DNA from: JACWAE01 sp963847595
GTDB lineage: Bacteria; Chloroflexota; Dehalococcoidia; SZUA-161
Length of the DNA: 64,000 bases
Assembly: GCA_963847595.1 (NCBI GenBank)
Contig: CAWKAJ010000001.1
Coordinates: forward strand, 310,001-374,000
Reading direction: 5' to 3'
Positions 33,830 through 42,281 of the stretch are shown here, piece after piece; position 1 is the stretch's first letter, and each line of letters opens with the position of its first letter. The notes beneath the pieces were generated by a model, which saw nothing but the letters and a program-made list of their open reading frames with translations, was not told the DNA's origin and searched no databases. The translations under genes were made by a program, and so were the position numbers.

Positions 33830-33877
33830 ATGAATTGGGACATTTTTTGTCTTGGGGAGCGGGCAGCTTCGATTTGA
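33830..33877 (+). CDS. Candidate 15-codon leader ORF coupled to mobA
   Basis: An ATG at 33830 stands behind a strong ribosome site (GAGGTGAT) and opens a 15-codon frame ending in TGA at 33875-33877. The last codons overlap the mobA start as TTGA. mobA itself has no good ribosome site, so this short frame may deliver ribosomes to it. A one-base frame error in the sequence could also join the two. Confidence 0.5.
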   Translation: MNWDIFCLGERAASI

Positions 33878-34506
33878 CTATAACATCTAACATCCTCGCC
33901 GGTGGCCGCAGTTCCCGCCTGGGAAGAGAAAAACTCGCGGAGGTGATTGCCGGGAAAAGCCTGATAGAGCGGGCCATCAGCAGGCTCAGTTCGCTGAGCC
34001 AAGAGATACTGATAGTGATTTCGCAGAAGCAGGCAAGGTCATCCCTACCCTCATACACATATCCAGAAGCGAAAACAGTGGTTGACCTTTACCCGGAGAC
34101 AGGCTCTCTTATCGGCATCTATACAGGGCTGGTGCATTCGAGCAACTTCCTCAATCTGGTTGTTGCCTGCGATATGCCATTTTTGAATCTGGAGTTACTG
34201 CGCTATATGGTCAAGATGGCACCCGGTTTCGATGTCGTAATACCGAGGATAGGAGACCAGATGGAGCCGCTCCACGCCGTGTACTCTAAGAATTGCATGA
34301 AGCCAATGGAGGACCTGATCAAACAGGGCAATCTCAAGATCAGGGATTTCTTCGACTCGGTGAAGGTAAGGTATGTGGGAGAAGAGGAGCTAGACAGATT
34401 CGATCCGGAGCGTTTGAGCTTCTTCAATATCAATACCGAGGCCGATCTGAAGAGGGCCAGAATGCTGGCAGCCAGAGAGACAACCCAAAGAAAGAGCAGG
34501 AAATGA
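33874..34506 (+). CDS. mobA: Molybdenum cofactor guanylyltransferase
   Basis: A 210-residue MobA, which adds GMP to molybdopterin cofactor. The nucleotide-binding signature is ILAGGRSSRLGREK at the N-terminus. ACDMPFLNLELL carries the metal-binding Asp. IGDQMEPLHAVYSK and LSFFNINTEADLKRA are typical of the C-terminal half. The likely start is TTG at 33874, which begins about six residues before LAGG as in other MobA proteins and overlaps the stop of a 15-codon frame. The same frame reaches back to a TTG at 33835 with no ribosome site. It overlaps the next gene by ATGA and heads the cofactor operon. Confidence 0.9.
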   Translation: MTITSNILAGGRSSRLGREKLAEVIAGKSLIERAISRLSSLSQEILIVISQKQARSSLPSYTYPEAKTVVDLYPETGSLIGIYTGLVHSSNFLNLVVACDMPFLNLELLRYMVKMAPGFDVVIPRIGDQMEPLHAVYSKNCMKPMEDLIKQGNLKIRDFFDSVKVRYVGEEELDRFDPERLSFFNINTEADLKRARMLAARETTQRKSRK

Positions 34507-35408
34507 TAGCGATGAGCCGTCGGTTCAGACCGGGAGCCGCCTTAACCTCAATGGCAACAGCGATCCCATCGGGCATCTCGAGGCTCATGGTACGTTCTCT
34601 GACCAAGGCAAAGCGAGTGCAGATTAAGGACAATCCCTCCAGGCTGGGTTTGAGTTACGAGGATGTCTCATTTCCAGCAGCGCGAGATGGAGTGACGCTG
34701 CGGGGCTGGTATGTCAAGGCTGGCAACAGCGACCGCTGCGTCATCATGGTACACGGTGACGGGTATCACCGCGCTGACCCCACTATCGGCTTGCTGGAGA
34801 TTGCCAAGGGACTAACGGAACATGGCTACAATGTGCTGATGTTCGACCTGCGCGGCCACGGCGAATCAGGGGAAGGCAGATTGACCGGCGGTTATTACGA
34901 GAGGAGAGATGTGCTGGGCGCTATTGCCTACGTCAGGGGTCGAGGGGTACTGCCCCAACATATCGGAGTTCTCGGTTTCTCGATGGGCGCTGCCGCTTCC
35001 CTGCTGGCAGCAGCCGAGGATAAGGAGCTACCAGCGCTGGTGACTGATAGCTGCTGGGCCGACATTATGGACTTGATAAAAAGCGAGGTGGCCAGGCGTC
35101 CGTATATGCCGAGATTCCTGACCCCCGTTATACCGGGAATAGCCAAGATAGTTTACGGAGTTAACGTTGAGGAGGCTCAACCACTTCAGGCAGTAACCAA
35201 GATCGCTCCTCGCCCCATCTTCTTCATCCACGGTGAGGCCGACCGCAAGATCCCTGTCGACAATGCGCGGAGGTTATACCAGGCCAACAATAACCACAAC
35301 AATGCGCTGTGGATAGTTCCCAAGGCCAAGCATGCCAGGGCCTACAAGGCCCAACCCGAGGAATATATCACTAAGGTCACAGCTTTCTTTGACCGGACGC
35401 TGAACTAA
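34503..35408 (+). CDS. Alpha/beta hydrolase inside the molybdenum cofactor operon
   Basis: A 301-residue serine hydrolase. The nucleophile elbow is GFSMGA, the acid lies in HGEADRKIP and the histidine in PKAKHARA. The oxyanion region is MVHGDGYHR. A hydrophobic stretch near the N-terminus is weak, so it is probably cytosolic or peripheral. It starts within the mobA stop (ATGA overlap) and ends 34 bp before moeA, so it is clearly co-expressed with cofactor genes. No hydrolase is known to me as a step of this pathway, so its presence is unexplained. It may be a deacylase or quality-control enzyme. Confidence 0.88.
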   Translation: MIAMSRRFRPGAALTSMATAIPSGISRLMVRSLTKAKRVQIKDNPSRLGLSYEDVSFPAARDGVTLRGWYVKAGNSDRCVIMVHGDGYHRADPTIGLLEIAKGLTEHGYNVLMFDLRGHGESGEGRLTGGYYERRDVLGAIAYVRGRGVLPQHIGVLGFSMGAAASLLAAAEDKELPALVTDSCWADIMDLIKSEVARRPYMPRFLTPVIPGIAKIVYGVNVEEAQPLQAVTKIAPRPIFFIHGEADRKIPVDNARRLYQANNNHNNALWIVPKAKHARAYKAQPEEYITKVTAFFDRTLN

Positions 35409-35442
35409 CCGACTACCTGAGGACACAGAGGGATGCAGAGAG

Positions 35443-36696
35443 ATGATATCTGTTGAGGAAGCCCTGGAGAAGATCCTGAGCTATGTCGATGTGCTCGAAC
35501 CAGAAGACAAGCCGCTCCTGGATAGCCTGGGACTTGTGCTGGCAGAGGATGTCTACTCCGAGATAGACATACCACCGCTGGATAATTCCGCCATGGACGG
35601 CTATGCAGTGCAGGCCGAGAGCACCAAGGGTGCTGGCTCCTCCTCTCCACGCACGCTTCGCATCATCGGGGAAGTAGCCGCAGGTTATATAGCCAGGGAG
35701 GAGGTAACGCCCGGCACTGCTATTCGCATTATGACCGGTGCACCCATTCCCAAAGGCGCCGACGCCGTGGTCCAGTTCGAAGACACCGATGAGGAAAAAC
35801 GCAAGGCAGCCAAGAAACCCTTAACCGATATCGGGATACTACGGCAGGCGGCGAAGGGACTGAACATCCGAAAGGCCGGGGAAGATATCTCTAAAGGCAG
35901 CCTGGTTTTGCAGGCAGGGACGGTGCTCCGGCCCCAGGAGATAGGCGTCCTAGCTTCCTTAGGAAAAGATGTCGTCCGCGTTATCCGTCGTCCTGTGGTA
36001 GCTGTGCTGGCAACAGGAGATGAGCTGGTAGACATTAAAGAGCCACTGCCGCCGGGCAAGATATACAACAGCAACACCTATAGCCTTGCGTCACAGGTGA
36101 GTCGCTATGGCGGCATCCCCAAGATTCTGGGCATCGCCAAAGATAATATCAAGGCTCTGGAGGCCAAGATAAAACAGGCAAGCGATGCCGACCTGCTGAT
36201 AACCTCCGCAGGGGTATCTGTGGGAGAATACGATGTAGTCAAAGATGTCCTGGCACGACTAGGAGAGGTGACATTCTGGACAGTGCGTATGAAGCCGGGC
36301 AAGCCTCTAGCCTTCGGAGTGCTGCGACTGGGCAAGAAAAAGATACCCCACCTGGGGCTTCCCGGAAATCCGGTAAGCTCTATGATTGCCTTCGAGCAAT
36401 TCGCCCGTCCGGCCATCCTGAAGATGCTGGGGAGAAAGAGCTGCGCCAAGCCTACTATCCAGGCCACCAGTGAAGGCCGTTTAGAGAACAGAGATAGACG
36501 ACGTGTCTTCGCCAGAGTCATGGTAAGCAAGCGCGATGGCCGGTACTTCGCCAGCCTCGCCGGCGCCCAGGGCTCGGGCATACTGACCTCCATGGCGCAG
36601 GCCAACGGGCTAATGATTGTCCCCGAAGACAAGCCGGCCATCGAGGCAGGTGAGGAAGTCCAGGTACAGATGCTTGACTGGAACGAGGAGATGTAG
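35443..36696 (+). CDS. moeA: Molybdopterin molybdenumtransferase
   Basis: A 417-residue MoeA, which inserts molybdenum or tungsten into adenylylated molybdopterin. Diagnostic blocks are DIPPLDNSAMDGYAV, PGTAIRIMTGAPIPKGADAV, VVAVLATGDELV and the MoCF motif ITSAGVSVGEYDVVKDVL, then KPGKPLAFG and GLPGNPVSSM. The MoeA C-terminal domain IV closes the protein. TAG stop directly abuts the mobB ATG. In this organism the product would serve AOR and perhaps other tungsten or molybdenum enzymes. Confidence 0.95.
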   Translation: MISVEEALEKILSYVDVLEPEDKPLLDSLGLVLAEDVYSEIDIPPLDNSAMDGYAVQAESTKGAGSSSPRTLRIIGEVAAGYIAREEVTPGTAIRIMTGAPIPKGADAVVQFEDTDEEKRKAAKKPLTDIGILRQAAKGLNIRKAGEDISKGSLVLQAGTVLRPQEIGVLASLGKDVVRVIRRPVVAVLATGDELVDIKEPLPPGKIYNSNTYSLASQVSRYGGIPKILGIAKDNIKALEAKIKQASDADLLITSAGVSVGEYDVVKDVLARLGEVTFWTVRMKPGKPLAFGVLRLGKKKIPHLGLPGNPVSSMIAFEQFARPAILKMLGRKSCAKPTIQATSEGRLENRDRRRVFARVMVSKRDGRYFASLAGAQGSGILTSMAQANGLMIVPEDKPAIEAGEEVQVQMLDWNEEM

Positions 36697-37353
36697 ATGG
36701 TTCCCATAGTATGCGTGGTCGGTAAGAGCGGAGTAGGAAAGACCTACGTCATAGAGCGGCTGGTGGCTGAGCTCAAGCGCCGACGCTATCGGGTAGCGAC
36801 TATCAAACACAGTGCCAGCGGCTTTGACATAGACCATGAGGGCAAGGACACCTGGAGGTACGCGCAGGCGGACAGCGACGCTGTTGCCATAAGCTCATCA
36901 CAGAAGCTCGCTATAATCAGGAAAGTTGACCACGACCATACCCTGGCCGAGTTGCAGCGATTCATCGGCCCCGATTTCGACATCATTTTGGCTGAAGGAT
37001 TCAAACAGGACAAAGCACCCAAGATAGAGGTGCACCGTAAAGAATTTGGCCCTGATTTGCTGTCCGCGAAAGAGGAACTGCTGGCAATTGCCACGGATGA
37101 GAAACTGAAAATAGATGCGCCCCAGTACGCTCCGGAAGATGCGCCGGGGCTGGTCGACTTCATAGAAAAGAGGTTCTTCGACAGGGAGAAGGAGGACACA
37201 GTCACGCTCTTTGTCAACGAGGAGACGATTCCGGTCAATCCCTTTGTCCGAAGCATTATCACTAAAACGCTGGTCGGCATGGTCTCCGCGCTGAAGAAGG
37301 TTCCGCAGGCTACAAGCATCGACATCTCAATCAGAAGGAAAAGCGAAGAATGA
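36697..37353 (+). CDS. mobB: Molybdopterin-guanine dinucleotide biosynthesis adapter protein
   Basis: A 218-residue MobB GTPase-like protein. The P-loop is GKSGVGKT (residues 9-16), followed by IKHSASGFDIDHEGKDTWRY and DIILAEGFK, both typical. Beyond the usual 160-170 residues there is a C-terminal extension of about 50 residues (VTLFVNEETIPVNPFVRSII region) predicted as a small alpha/beta domain. It starts immediately after the moeA stop and ends in an ATGA overlap with the next gene. It is an accessory to MobA. Confidence 0.92.
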   Translation: MVPIVCVVGKSGVGKTYVIERLVAELKRRRYRVATIKHSASGFDIDHEGKDTWRYAQADSDAVAISSSQKLAIIRKVDHDHTLAELQRFIGPDFDIILAEGFKQDKAPKIEVHRKEFGPDLLSAKEELLAIATDEKLKIDAPQYAPEDAPGLVDFIEKRFFDREKEDTVTLFVNEETIPVNPFVRSIITKTLVGMVSALKKVPQATSIDISIRRKSEE

Positions 37354-38081
37354 TCTTCGAGGCAGCCAATTTCGTCTTCGAGCCACCGGTAGAGGTTGCA
37401 TTCGCGCACCGAATCTTGATAAAGCCGAGCGCCGGTTGCTCCAAGCCTCACCCCATAACTACAAGCCGGGAGACGCTGGGCGCAGTGATCGCCGGTATAA
37501 GGAAGGTCAGCGCTGCCGACATTCTGCTCCTTGAGGCAAGCGCCAGCGATGAAATAGTGCACTCAATATATAAAGAATTGGGCTACGATTTTCCGCATAC
37601 AATGCTGCTGGATGTCGACCAAGGTGTCCCCGTGGCAGTGGAAAATCCTCTGGCCAAACCCTTCGTACTGACTACTTTCTGGCTACCCAACGTCATATTG
37701 TCCTGCGATTTCCTGATAACTATTGCTCCCTTCAAAGTTGTGGCAGGACAGGGCAGTTTCTGCATCAGGAACCTGCTGGGGCTGCTTCCGGCATCGAAGT
37801 ATCCGCAAGAGGTGAAGGGCTTTCGAGGGATGGAGCAGTCTTTGGGCATCGACAATATCATTGCTGACTTGTACTTCACCTTGCCCTTCGACCTGGGTAT
37901 AATAGACGGCCGTAAGAGATTCACCGGCGCCAAAGACCATTTCCATGGAGAGGTCGAGGACTATGGTAAAATATTCGTTGGCCCACCTTACGAGGTAGAC
38001 TCTGAGGCTGCGAATGCCGCGGGGGTAACAACAGATTATCTTCGCCCGATCGAAGAGGTTAAAACCAAACAAGGGGGTTAG
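37350..38081 (+). CDS. DUF362-like protein of the cofactor operon
   Basis: A 243-residue protein matching the outline of DUF362. It has RILIKPSAGC at the start (compare KPN), PITTSRETLGAVIAG, ADILLLEAS, a lysine in DFLITIAPFKVVAG, then the IRNLLGLLP and DLGIIDGRKRFTG blocks. DUF362 proteins have been seen with ferredoxin domains and nickel or redox enzymes; this one lacks any cysteine cluster. It overlaps mobB by 4 bp and precedes the next gene by 3 bp, so it is an integral operon member and may assist metal-cofactor insertion. Function inferred from context only. Confidence 0.75.
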   Translation: MIFEAANFVFEPPVEVAFAHRILIKPSAGCSKPHPITTSRETLGAVIAGIRKVSAADILLLEASASDEIVHSIYKELGYDFPHTMLLDVDQGVPVAVENPLAKPFVLTTFWLPNVILSCDFLITIAPFKVVAGQGSFCIRNLLGLLPASKYPQEVKGFRGMEQSLGIDNIIADLYFTLPFDLGIIDGRKRFTGAKDHFHGEVEDYGKIFVGPPYEVDSEAANAAGVTTDYLRPIEEVKTKQGG

Positions 38082-38084
38082 CCC

Positions 38085-38510
38085 ATGGTTACAGAGCAGG
38101 ATATGGAAACCGGTGAGAAACAGCTTCGCTACTTCATAGATTTGGAGTGGTACCAACGGCAGGAGCGATCCCTTGCCACACTGGCTACAAGCCGCCTGTG
38201 CCCGATATCCCGCAAGAAGGAGAAAACGAAGTCAGAAGCCGCTTTGCTGCGAGTCATAAGGCAGTGCTGCTCTAAACGCGATGGTTTTATCACACCTAAT
38301 ATGCCATTAATGGAGATGGTTTTTCGTCTTTTCCTGGCTAACGGGAACCAGCCTCTCAACCTGGAGCAAATTCAGGAACAACTTCAGAAGTGGCTGGGTG
38401 ATAGCAGCAACGCTCGAGACTTATCGGTCCCCAAGCTAAAACGCATCCTCGACAACGACCGGTACTACGGATTGAGGGCAATTCCTTTGGAGGAAGAGGC
38501 GAAGCCCTAA
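38085..38510 (+). CDS. Hypothetical protein ending the cofactor operon
   Basis: A 141-residue basic, soluble protein that I do not recognise. It is mostly helical, with two cysteines in RQCCSKRDG and one in SRLCPIS, and the last third looks like a small winged-helix-like unit (LSVPKLKRILDNDRYYGL). The ATG stands 3 bp after the DUF362-like stop. Its 3' end overlaps that of the convergent acyP by 4 bp. It may bind nucleic acid, which is only a guess from composition. Confidence 0.7.
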   Translation: MVTEQDMETGEKQLRYFIDLEWYQRQERSLATLATSRLCPISRKKEKTKSEAALLRVIRQCCSKRDGFITPNMPLMEMVFRLFLANGNQPLNLEQIQEQLQKWLGDSSNARDLSVPKLKRILDNDRYYGLRAIPLEEEAKP

Positions 38511-38791
38511 TACCTTAGCTGAAAGTCCTTGAAGTGTCCTGTGTACTCTGACCACTTCGTCTCGACATGTTCCACCTTAGCTCGAGACGGCCCAGTATTC
38601 AGGTGGTGAAGCAGCTCGTCCAGCTTCGTTTTCTCTCCTTCCGCTCTAACCTCAATGGCCCTGCCGCCGGACAAATTTCTTACATAGCCTTTCAATTCCA
38701 GCGCTTCAGCATGATTCCGAACAAAGGCACGGAAATACACACCCTGAACACGCCCCTGCACTATAGCCAACAAAGATGCTTGTTCCAACAC
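38507..38791 (-). CDS. acyP: Acylphosphatase
   Basis: A 94-residue acylphosphatase, which hydrolyses the carboxyl-phosphate bond of acyl phosphates. VQGRVQGVYFRAFVRNHA contains the catalytic Arg21, and GYVRNLSGGRAIEVRAEG contains the catalytic Asn39. Start is GTG at 38791 with GAGGTAG upstream. The second codon TTG is an alternative. Length is typical. Confidence 0.92.
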   Translation of the reverse strand: MLEQASLLAIVQGRVQGVYFRAFVRNHAEALELKGYVRNLSGGRAIEVRAEGEKTKLDELLHHLNTGPSRAKVEHVETKWSEYTGHFKDFQLRY

Positions 38792-38822
38792 TATTCTCTA
38801 CCTCACAAATGCCCTACAAAGT

Positions 38823-39734
38823 TCAGAGCACGCCCGCAAAGTGACGAGGCTCAATTCTGTCCAGCCGGTGAAGGCCGCAGCTCCGTGCGGTTTCGATAGC
38901 CTCAATGAACTCTTTACTTGAGATAGAACGCGCCAGTTCAGGTAAATCGTAAGCCCTATAACAAGGATGATATTGGGCCATCACATTCAGGTAAGTGTTA
39001 ACCGAGATTTCCCGGCTTAGAAAGCGGCAGACTTCGGCGGTTCCCGCCAGCCCATCGGGCAGAACAAGATGCCGCACCAGCAGTCCACGCGTGGCTACGC
39101 CATTATCGTCCAGTTGGAGGTCTCCTACCTGGCGGTGCATCTCTTTCACCGCAGCCCTATTTATCTGGGGGTAATCATCGATTCCCGAGAACCGCCGGGC
39201 GTTTTGCTCGGCGGAGTACTTCATGTCCGGCATATAAATATCGAAAACGCCATCCAGGAGCTTGAGCGTATCCATGGCATCATAGCCCCCGCTGTTATAT
39301 ACCAGTGGGACAGATAGGCCTGACTCTGCAGCGATCTCCAGCGCCTCGAGGATTTGAGGCACCACGTGTGTCGGGCTCACGAAGTTGATGTTGTGACAGC
39401 CCTTTCGCTCCAGGGAGAGTATCATGCCGGCCAGTTCCCTGGCCTCCACCTCCTGCCCCTCCCCAAGCTGGCTTATGGCGTAGTTCTGGCAGAAGCAACA
39501 TTTCAAATTGCAGAAAGAGAAGAATATTGTCCCCGACCCACCGCTCCCTACCAGAGGAGCCTCTTCTCCAAAATGTGGCCCGAAGCTAGAAACGAATGCT
39601 TTCCTCCCGGTGCTGCACTTACCCAACTCCCCCTTGAGACGATTAACCCCGCAGCGACGAGGACAGAGACAGCAATTCTCGAGGATCGCCAGTGCCTGCT
39701 CCACACGCTCGTGCAGCCTGCCCGCACCATGCAA
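38823..39734 (-). CDS. Radical SAM protein, PflA-like (COG1313 type)
   Basis: A 303-residue radical SAM enzyme. The cluster motif is FCNLKCCFCQNY (Cys-x3-Cys-x2-Cys). The N-terminal extension has CCLCPRRCGVNR and KCSTGRKAFVSS, a second cysteine group typical of this branch. Internal FVSPTHVVPQILEAL and PDMKYSAEQNARRFSGI are family hallmarks. The substrate of the family is not established; these are often annotated pyruvate formate-lyase activating-like. The start TTG at 39734 is uncertain, as the frame remains open a little further. It follows the 57-residue gene by 22 bp. Confidence 0.85.
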   Translation of the reverse strand: MHGAGRLHERVEQALAILENCCLCPRRCGVNRLKGELGKCSTGRKAFVSSFGPHFGEEAPLVGSGGSGTIFFSFCNLKCCFCQNYAISQLGEGQEVEARELAGMILSLERKGCHNINFVSPTHVVPQILEALEIAAESGLSVPLVYNSGGYDAMDTLKLLDGVFDIYMPDMKYSAEQNARRFSGIDDYPQINRAAVKEMHRQVGDLQLDDNGVATRGLLVRHLVLPDGLAGTAEVCRFLSREISVNTYLNVMAQYHPCYRAYDLPELARSISSKEFIEAIETARSCGLHRLDRIEPRHFAGVL

Positions 39735-39756
39735 TTGTCTGTAGCCTACTATAGAG

Positions 39757-39930
39757 CTACTTTTCTTCCTCAGCGCCCTTCTCCTCCTCCCAAGCGCTCT
39801 TCTCCTTCTTCCCCTTCACCTTAATCACCTCCACGGTTGTCGGCATAGCCAGCACCTCCGAGACCAGCGGCTTCTTGGCCCCTTTCTTGGGCTTCTTGGT
39901 TTCATGGTGTCTAAAATCTCTCGTCCCCAT
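39757..39930 (-). CDS. Small lysine-rich conserved-looking protein
   Basis: A 57-residue protein beginning MGTRDFRHHETKKPKKGAKK and ending in an acidic/basic stretch EEEKGAEEEK. AGAGGTGCAAG precedes the ATG. The N-terminal pattern is one I associate with a short conserved protein of Chloroflexota genomes, function unknown. It is strongly charged, without cysteines or membrane segments, and probably disordered. It lies upstream of the radical SAM gene on the same strand. Confidence 0.65.
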   Translation of the reverse strand: MGTRDFRHHETKKPKKGAKKPLVSEVLAMPTTVEVIKVKGKKEKSAWEEEKGAEEEK

Positions 39931-40000
39931 CTTGCACCTCTTCTTGAAGAGCTAGTATTTAGTGAGAGTTTAGCAGAAGGGAAAAGTCATGTAAAGCGAT

Positions 40001-41197
40001 TTATGAATCATCACAAGCAATCAGGCTGTGCTTCTTTTGACGTGCCCCGAGCCACTTACTCTTCTGCTCCGCCCTGATCTCGGCATCAGTGGGCTGGTAG
40101 CCCTGAATAAAGTCCTCCCTGAAGCTGGAAAATGTGCCATCCAGAATAGAAACCCGAATCTGCTCCATCAATCTCATGATAAACCTGACATTATGTATCG
40201 TAGCGAGGCGGTAGGCGAGAAGCTCCTGAGCTTTGAACAAATGATGAAGGTACGCAGCGGAAAATGTGCGGCAGGTATAGCAGTCGCATTCAGGGTCAAT
40301 CGGCCCTTTCTTCGTTTTGAAGCGGGCATTCCCTATATTGTAGCGGCGGTGCTGAGTGAAGACTGCGCCGTTTCGCGCCAGCCTGGTGGGCAGAGCACTG
40401 TCGAACATATCCACGCCGCGTGCAATGCATTCCACCAGGTCCTCAGGAGAGCCCACGCCCATTAAGTAACGCGGCTTATCCTCAGGGAGAAGAGCCACGG
40501 TCTCGTCGAGCATATCGTGCATCAGTTCCTTGGGCTCTCCCAGGCTCAGGCCGCCGATGGCATACCCGGGGAAATCCAGGGAAGTGATAAAATCGACCGA
40601 CTGGCGCCTCAACTCGGCAAAAGTGCCGCCGTGTACAATTCCAAAAAGAGCCTGCCCCTTTTTCTTGTGTCTCTGCTGGCACCTCTCCGCCCACCTGTGG
40701 CTGCGTTCCGTTGCCCTGCGGATGTTCTCGAAATCCTCTCCATAGGGCGGACACTCATCAAGAACCATAATAATGTCTGCGCCCAACTGCTCCTGTACTT
40801 CAATGGCAAGCTCCGGGGTGAGGAAATGCTCGCTGCCATCTATATGGGAGCGGAACAGGGCACCTTCGTCGCTGACGCGACGAAGGTGCCCCAGGCTGAA
40901 CACCTGAAAACCGCCGCTGTCGGTCAGAATCGGGCCTTCCCAGGCCATGAACTTGTGCAATCCACCCAGCTTGCTGATAGTCTCCACGCCGGGCCGGAGG
41001 TAGAGGTGATAGGTATTAGCCAGAATCATTCCCACACCTAACGATTTGAGGTCATCCGGGGTCAGTGTCTTGACTGTGCCCTGACTACCCACAGGGAGGA
41101 AAACAGGGGTTGGCACCGAGCCATGAGGCGTGGTAAGAGTCCCGGCACGAGCCCTGGTCTTGAGGCAAGTCTGCGCCAGCTTGAAGAGTCGGCTCAT
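40001..41197 (-). CDS. tgt: Queuine tRNA-ribosyltransferase
   Basis: A 398-residue Tgt, which swaps guanine-34 of certain tRNAs for preQ1. The active-site blocks TDSGGFQVFSLG (Asp nucleophile region), GIVHGG, GYAIGGLSLGEP and MGVGSPEDLVECIARGVDMFDSALPTRLARNG are complete. The zinc site is CDCYTCRTFSAAYLHHLF. Length is slightly above the usual 370-380, due to a C-terminal tail of about 20 residues. It lies 6 bp downstream of the ctaB gene and is probably co-transcribed with it. queA is elsewhere in the window. Confidence 0.95.
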   Translation of the reverse strand: MSRLFKLAQTCLKTRARAGTLTTPHGSVPTPVFLPVGSQGTVKTLTPDDLKSLGVGMILANTYHLYLRPGVETISKLGGLHKFMAWEGPILTDSGGFQVFSLGHLRRVSDEGALFRSHIDGSEHFLTPELAIEVQEQLGADIIMVLDECPPYGEDFENIRRATERSHRWAERCQQRHKKKGQALFGIVHGGTFAELRRQSVDFITSLDFPGYAIGGLSLGEPKELMHDMLDETVALLPEDKPRYLMGVGSPEDLVECIARGVDMFDSALPTRLARNGAVFTQHRRYNIGNARFKTKKGPIDPECDCYTCRTFSAAYLHHLFKAQELLAYRLATIHNVRFIMRLMEQIRVSILDGTFSSFREDFIQGYQPTDAEIRAEQKSKWLGARQKKHSLIACDDS

Positions 41198-41203
41198 CGG
41201 GAA

Positions 41204-42109
41204 TCAGACCCAGAAGCTCAAACACAGGGCGATGAATATCAAACCCAGATAGGGAAATGCAGAAAGCTTGTACACCTTCCAGGCATCCTGGGTCAGGCGG
41301 CTCTTGAGGAGATGGTAGTTGGCATAGACCATAACGATGCCCAGGATATTGGCCACCGCAAAATAGAGCCACCCGAAATTATCGAACGCCCAGAGAGCGA
41401 TAGACGCAGCATAAAGCATAATCGACAAGACCATTAATATCTTTATAGCGTCTTTGACCTTCCAGGTGATGGGGAAATAGGCGACACCAGCCTGAAGGTA
41501 GTCCTCTCGGTTAGCGATCATAACGCTCCACACGTGCAACGGTATCCAAACGGCGATAAGGACGCAGAGCAAAAGTATCTGAATATCCAGGTGGTGAGTG
41601 ACAGCCACATAACCTATGAGCACCGGCGCGCAACCTGCGATCCCGCCTTGAATGACGCACATCACCCTTTTCCGGAATACTGATGCTGCGACAGTGCCCA
41701 CGAGGCCGAAGACAAAGCAGAGGGGGTCGAGATACCAGGCTACGGCGAGTGCAGCCATAATTAAGAACACGCTCCACACCAGAGCCTTTTTGGCAGGCAC
41801 TATGCGCTTGGCAGGCAGAGCCCGCATATGAGTCCTCTGCATCCTGGCGTCGACATGGCGGTCAAGATAATTGGTCAGGCCATTAGCCCCGGCGCTCCCC
41901 AGAGCAATCGCCGCGAGGGCTATCAAAAGCACATGGAGAGGAGGTTTACCCTGCGCTGCAATAATTGCGGCACAGACACCGATGAAGGTGAGCAAAACCG
42001 TCTCGCGGGGTTTGAGCACGGTGATATAGTCAATGATGCCCTTTCCCCGGGGCTTTCTACTCAACTCACGTGCCAGCGATTCCTGGGTTGCTTCAGTAAC
42101 ATCACCCAT
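41204..42109 (-). CDS. ctaB: Protoheme IX farnesyltransferase
   Basis: A 301-residue UbiA-superfamily membrane protein with about nine hydrophobic segments. The heme O synthase signature is NGLTNYLDRHVDARMQRTHM followed by RALPAKRI. The second motif is WSVMIANREDYLQAGVAYFPI. The N-terminal ITVLKPRETVLLTFIG is typical (LKPR). It makes heme O, precursor of heme A for terminal oxidases. No oxidase genes are visible in this window, which otherwise looks anaerobic. The gene is directly upstream of tgt. Confidence 0.9.
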   Translation of the reverse strand: MGDVTEATQESLARELSRKPRGKGIIDYITVLKPRETVLLTFIGVCAAIIAAQGKPPLHVLLIALAAIALGSAGANGLTNYLDRHVDARMQRTHMRALPAKRIVPAKKALVWSVFLIMAALAVAWYLDPLCFVFGLVGTVAASVFRKRVMCVIQGGIAGCAPVLIGYVAVTHHLDIQILLLCVLIAVWIPLHVWSVMIANREDYLQAGVAYFPITWKVKDAIKILMVLSIMLYAASIALWAFDNFGWLYFAVANILGIVMVYANYHLLKSRLTQDAWKVYKLSAFPYLGLIFIALCLSFWV

Positions 42110-42193
42110 TTACAGTACGCTCCTCAAGCTTCTCCACGCGCTCTTTAATAATAACATATAGCTACAATATTACCAATAGCCCCATCACGGGTA

Positions 42194-42271
42194 GGTTGGA
42201 GCACCTGCTCCAACCGTGCCTTGAGCATCCGCTCAAGGCTACCCGGGCAGACACACGGGTCTGCCCCTACA
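42194..42271. repeat. Cluster of three adjacent palindromes ending in CCCCTACA
   Basis: Three hairpins follow each other: arms GGTTGGAGCA (42194-42215), arms GCCTTGAGC (42218-42239) and arms GGGCAGAC (42245-42266, then CCTACA). The cores are unrelated, yet the style matches other repeats in the window. Confidence 0.8.
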
Positions 42272-42281
42272 AATGTCTGCA

